Shown piece after piece: positions 61,374 to 64,000 of a stretch of 64,000 nucleotides of DNA. Origin of the DNA: Salegentibacter sp. 24 (GTDB taxonomy: Bacteria; Bacteroidota; Bacteroidia; Flavobacteriales; Flavobacteriaceae). Under the pieces are notes generated by a model that worked only from the letters and a program-made list of their open reading frames with translations, searched no databases and was not told where the DNA came from. The position numbers and the translations under genes are program-made. How positions within the stretch are numbered: position 1 is the first letter of the stretch; each line of letters starts with the position of its first letter. The DNA is taken from NCBI RefSeq assembly GCF_004362395.1, contig NZ_SNWE01000002.1, positions 186,001 through 250,000 of the forward strand, in the 5' to 3' direction.

Positions 61374-61913
61374 ATGATTAGATTAGTTACCCTGATTTTT
61401 CTCTTTATAGGAATAAATCTACAGGCCCAGGATGAAATAAAATGGATGAGTATGAACGAAGCTCTTGAGGCCCAAAAAGAAGAGCCGAAAAAGATTTTTA
61501 TGGATGCCTATACAGTATGGTGTGGTCCCTGCAAAATGTTGGACAAGAATACTTTTACCAACGAAGATGTGATTGAATATGTAAATAAGAATTACTATCC
61601 GGTTAAATTTAATGCTGAAGGTTCTGAAGAAATTGATTTTAAAGGACAGATATTTAAAAATCCAAATTATGATCCGGATAAAAAAGGTAGAAATGCCCCT
61701 CACGAACTTGCCAGAGCTTTGAAAATTACTGGTTATCCCAGTCTTGTTTTCTTTGATGAGGAAGCTAAATTGATAGCTCCTATACCGGGTTACAGAACTC
61801 CACAACAGTTGGAGCTCTATTTAAAACTTTTTGCTAAAGATGAGTATAAAAAAATGACTTCAAAAGAAGCCTTTGCACAATACCAGGAAAATTTTGAAGG
61901 CTCTTTTGAGTAA
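61374..61913 (+). CDS. Secreted thioredoxin-fold protein
   Basis: 179 residues from ATG 61374; the in-frame TTG at 61350 lies in the preceding terminator. A signal peptide (about 1-18, ending NLQAQ) is followed by a thioredoxin domain with DAYTVWCGPCKMLDKNTF (WCGPC at about 48) and ITGYPSLVFFDEE as the cis-Pro segment. The longer helix insertion is typical of periplasmic thioredoxin_7 proteins. It probably reduces or isomerises disulfides outside the cytoplasm. Confidence 0.9.
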   Translation: MIRLVTLIFLFIGINLQAQDEIKWMSMNEALEAQKEEPKKIFMDAYTVWCGPCKMLDKNTFTNEDVIEYVNKNYYPVKFNAEGSEEIDFKGQIFKNPNYDPDKKGRNAPHELARALKITGYPSLVFFDEEAKLIAPIPGYRTPQQLELYLKLFAKDEYKKMTSKEAFAQYQENFEGSFE

Positions 61914-61960
61914 AGCTAAGTGTTAGTTGATAGTGAACCCTAAGGTTTATTAGAAATGTA

Positions 61961-62001
61961 AAAAGCCTCGGTTTTGCCATCGCAGTAAAAACGGGCTTTT
62001 T
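61961..62001 (+). terminator. Terminator of the secreted thioredoxin gene
   Basis: AAAAGCC-CGGTTTT on the left pairs with AAAA-CGGGCTTTTT on the right around a GCCATCGCAGT loop. Confidence 0.7.
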
Positions 62002-62083
62002 GTCTATTGGTTGTTTCTACCGCGAGAAATAATTAGATTTTAACTACTAAATAGGCCCTTACTTATTCAAAAAATATAAATTT

Positions 62084-62236
62084 CTGTGTTTATTTCAAGA
62101 ATCATCATCAGATAAAATTCTAACCCCTGAAGAAATCAAAACGGGAATAGTATATAAAATCTCGGGAAAGACCCTAAAAGATGAATGTTGTGATTATGTT
62201 CCTCTAAGAGAATGGGAATGTAGTATTTCTAATTAA
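62084..62236 (+). pseudogene. Possible gene remnant
   Basis: A 50-codon open frame ending in TAA at 62234-62236 with balanced composition and three Cys, but no ATG or GTG start and an in-frame TAA a short way upstream. No family match is recognised. Confidence 0.3.
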
Positions 62237-62280
62237 GTGAAGAAATTACATCCCCTTGAATTTGCTTTATTCTTTGAGTT

Positions 62281-62820
62281 TTAAAGTACTCGACGTGCCA
62301 TTACAAAGGCGCTGTTCCAGTAGGATTCAGAAAGAGAAGATACGATTACCCCACTTGAGGTTGATGCATGAATAAAATAAATATCGTTTTGTTTTACCTC
62401 TATTACCAAACCAACGTGATTAATAACTTTTCGGTTTTTATTAGTTTCAAAAAATAATAGATCACCAGGATTTACATGTTTAATAAAAAGTCGTTTCCCT
62501 TCTAATGACATTGCCCGGGAAGTTCTGGGAATCGGGATATTTTCTTCTGAAAAAGCGGTGTAAATAAGTCCTGAACAATCCATTCCACGCCTATTAGTTC
62601 CACCATATTTATATGGTGTACCTTCAAATCTCCTAGCTGTAGAAATAATTTTCCCAACCTTTTTCTCGGCGTTTATAATTTTAGAGCTGCCAGAGGTAGA
62701 AACCTTAGCCGTGTGATTATCTTTATTTTTAGTAGTAATAATCTTTGAGCGGGAGCTTCCACAGGAGATTAGACTTAGCATAAAAATACCAAAAAAGAGT
62801 AATTTGAAAACGTTCTGCAT
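62281..62820 (-). CDS. C40 family (NlpC/P60) peptidase lipoprotein
   Basis: 179 residues. A lipoprotein signal (LLFFGIFMLSLISCGSS, Cys about 20) is followed by a spacer and the NlpC/P60 domain: GTPYKYGGTNRRGMDCSGLIYTAF (catalytic Cys), then NHVGLVI (His) and FIHASTSSGV. It cuts peptidoglycan stem peptides. It starts 3 bp after the lpxB stop, so the two envelope genes are co-transcribed. Confidence 0.93.
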   Translation of the reverse strand: MQNVFKLLFFGIFMLSLISCGSSRSKIITTKNKDNHTAKVSTSGSSKIINAEKKVGKIISTARRFEGTPYKYGGTNRRGMDCSGLIYTAFSEENIPIPRTSRAMSLEGKRLFIKHVNPGDLLFFETNKNRKVINHVGLVIEVKQNDIYFIHASTSSGVIVSSLSESYWNSAFVMARRVL

Positions 62821-62823
62821 AGA

Positions 62824-63939
62824 TCAATTTTTAATCGCACTTACAATAAGTTTTGCGGTTTTTTCACTGGCTCCTTTCCCTCCCAGTTTTCTTTCCAGCT
62901 CAAAGTAATCTTTAAAGATCCTGGTACGATTCTTTTCATCAAGAATTTTTCTAAGCTCCTTTTTTAGGGTTTTAGAATTAAAGTTTTCCTGAATAAGTTC
63001 TTTTACAACTTCTCGATCCATAATAAGGTTGACCAGTGAAATATAATCTAGATTGACAATACGACGTGCAATTTGGTAGGAAATATAGCTGCCTTTATAA
63101 CAAACTACTTCTGGAATTTTGAATAGAGCAGTTTCTAAAGTTGCGGTTCCAGAAGTTACCATAGCTGCATAGGCAAGGCTAAGAACATCGTAAGTTTTAT
63201 TCATAACCAGTTTGATGTTTTTATCTTTAATGAAAGGAGTGTAAAAGTGAGCATCCTGGCTAGGTGCACCCGCAATTACGAACTGAAATTCGGGGAAATC
63301 TTCGGTAATGCTTAGCATAACTTCCAGCATTTTTGAAATCTCTTGTTTACGGCTCCCAGGCAAAACAGCAATTATAGGCCTGTGATCTAGCTGATATTCT
63401 TCTTTTATTCCCGTTACATTTGGAAGTTCTTTTTGCCCAATGGCGTCAATTAAAGGATGCCCTACAAAATGCACAGGAAAGTTATGTTTTTCTTCATAGA
63501 ATTCTTTTTCAAACGGAAGAATTACATACATATGATCTATATCTCTTTTTATTGCCTTGATCCTGTTTTCTTTCCAGGCCCAAATTTGTGGGGATATATA
63601 ATAATGCGTTTGGTAGCCTTCTTCTTTAGCCCATTTAGCCATTCTTAAATTAAAACCAGGATAATCTACAAAAATGATTACATCCGGCTTGAAGTTACTG
63701 ATGTCATCTTTACAAAAGGAAATATTTTTGAGGATGGTTCGTAGATTAAAAAGTACTTCTATAAAACCCATAAAGGCCAGTTCTCGATAATGTTTAACTA
63801 TCTCGCCACCTTGTTTTTGCATAAGATCGCCACCCCAAAACCTGAATACCGCTTGTGAATCGATTGTCTTTAAAGCACGCATTAGGTTTGAAGCGTGAAG
63901 ATCTCCTGATGCTTCTCCCGCAATAATATAATATTTCAT
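62824..63939 (-). CDS. lpxB: Lipid-A-disaccharide synthase
   Basis: 371 residues. YYIIAGEASGDLHASNLMRALK is the LpxB N-terminus, AVLPGSRKQEISKML the central motif, and TSGTATLETALFKIPEVVCYK the UDP-sugar-binding part. It condenses UDP-2,3-diacylglucosamine with lipid X at the inner membrane in lipid A synthesis. Its ATG overlaps the stop of an upstream gene that runs out of the window. Confidence 0.96.
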   Translation of the reverse strand: MKYYIIAGEASGDLHASNLMRALKTIDSQAVFRFWGGDLMQKQGGEIVKHYRELAFMGFIEVLFNLRTILKNISFCKDDISNFKPDVIIFVDYPGFNLRMAKWAKEEGYQTHYYISPQIWAWKENRIKAIKRDIDHMYVILPFEKEFYEEKHNFPVHFVGHPLIDAIGQKELPNVTGIKEEYQLDHRPIIAVLPGSRKQEISKMLEVMLSITEDFPEFQFVIAGAPSQDAHFYTPFIKDKNIKLVMNKTYDVLSLAYAAMVTSGTATLETALFKIPEVVCYKGSYISYQIARRIVNLDYISLVNLIMDREVVKELIQENFNSKTLKKELRKILDEKNRTRIFKDYFELERKLGGKGASEKTAKLIVSAIKN

Positions 63940-64000
63940 CTGTTTGTAAATTTAATTTCCAATAGGAAAACTCTCCCGGATCTAGCCTCTTTCCAGGTTT
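63936..64000 (-). CDS. C-terminal end of an upstream gene, unidentified
   Basis: On the minus strand a frame open from the window edge (TWKEARSGRVFLLEIKFTNR) ends in a TGA that overlaps the lpxB ATG as ATGA, a common translational coupling. Only about 20 residues are visible. In related flavobacteria surE often lies nearby, but this tail does not let me name it. Confidence 0.4.
   Translation of the reverse strand, partial: TWKEARSGRVFLLEIKFTNR

Larger units (their letters stand above)
61914..62280. other. 367-bp region between convergent genes with one decayed frame
   Basis: A terminator (61961-62001) ends the thioredoxin transcript. From 62084 to 62236 a frame of 50 codons without ATG reads LCLFQESSSDKILTPEEIKTGI ... 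DECCDYVPLREWECSISN and looks protein-like. It may be the end of a lost gene. Nothing else is seen. Confidence 0.5.

Overview
The window is about 64 kb of AT-rich chromosome from a Bacteroidota bacterium, most likely a marine or soil Flavobacteriaceae of the Gramella/Salegentibacter/Zunongwangia type. This rests on a DnaE fused to a DnaQ-type exonuclease, a long LeuRS, a DUF58 protein, a class II HMG-CoA reductase beside a GHMP kinase, and promoters of the TTG-N19-TAnnTTTG form. The genus is an inference.

Left chromosomal arm (1-20.3 kb). The 3' part of a ketopantoate reductase gene converges on a leftward glycogen operon: glgA, glgC, glgB, then a GH31 alpha-glucosidase. leuS follows, then rpsP-rimM on the minus strand, a small four-helix PA2169-type protein, dnaE, trxA, a DUF58 protein and tRNA-Asp(GTC).

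Genomic island (about 20.27-44.80 kb). A tyrosine recombinase lies just inside tRNA-Asp. The last 25 bp of the tRNA region are repeated exactly at 44780-44804, which marks attL and attR of a 24.5-kb element. From left to right it carries: integrase; XRE repressor with palindromic operators; two membrane-associated unknown genes; a three-gene operon of Pycsar-like TM effector, class III nucleotide cyclase and an E2-ubiquitin-conjugating-like protein; a sigma factor / small protein / ImmA-type peptidase operon behind a 19-bp dyad; an unlisted 52-codon ribosomal protein L34 gene; a four-gene type III-like restriction cluster (Mod, Res, PLD-SNF2 helicase, DUF4391) with a divergent deoxyinosine/uracil-DNA glycosylase gene; and a replication/recombination module (RecA-like ATPase, DUF3871, SF3 helicase, GIY-YIG endonuclease). 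No relaxase, conjugation or virion gene is visible, so the element looks like a satellite or mobilised defence island.

Right chromosomal arm (44.8-64 kb). It holds an 800-bp non-coding stretch with a structured-RNA-like repeat whose second copy sits just inside attL, an endonuclease/exonuclease/phosphatase protein, tRNA-Phe, and a rightward envelope operon (coaX, outer membrane protein, TPR protein, lptC, small membrane protein, CNNM transporter, PpiD-like isomerase). Then come a leftward mevalonate-pathway pair, a dipeptidyl peptidase IV with a POT peptide transporter, a secreted thioredoxin-like protein, and a leftward lpxB plus C40 peptidase pair.

The most interesting parts are the Pycsar-like operon with an E2-like third gene, the mobile L34 paralogue, the sigma/ImmA switch with its dyad, the repeat-bounded restriction cassette, and the two-copy RNA element.
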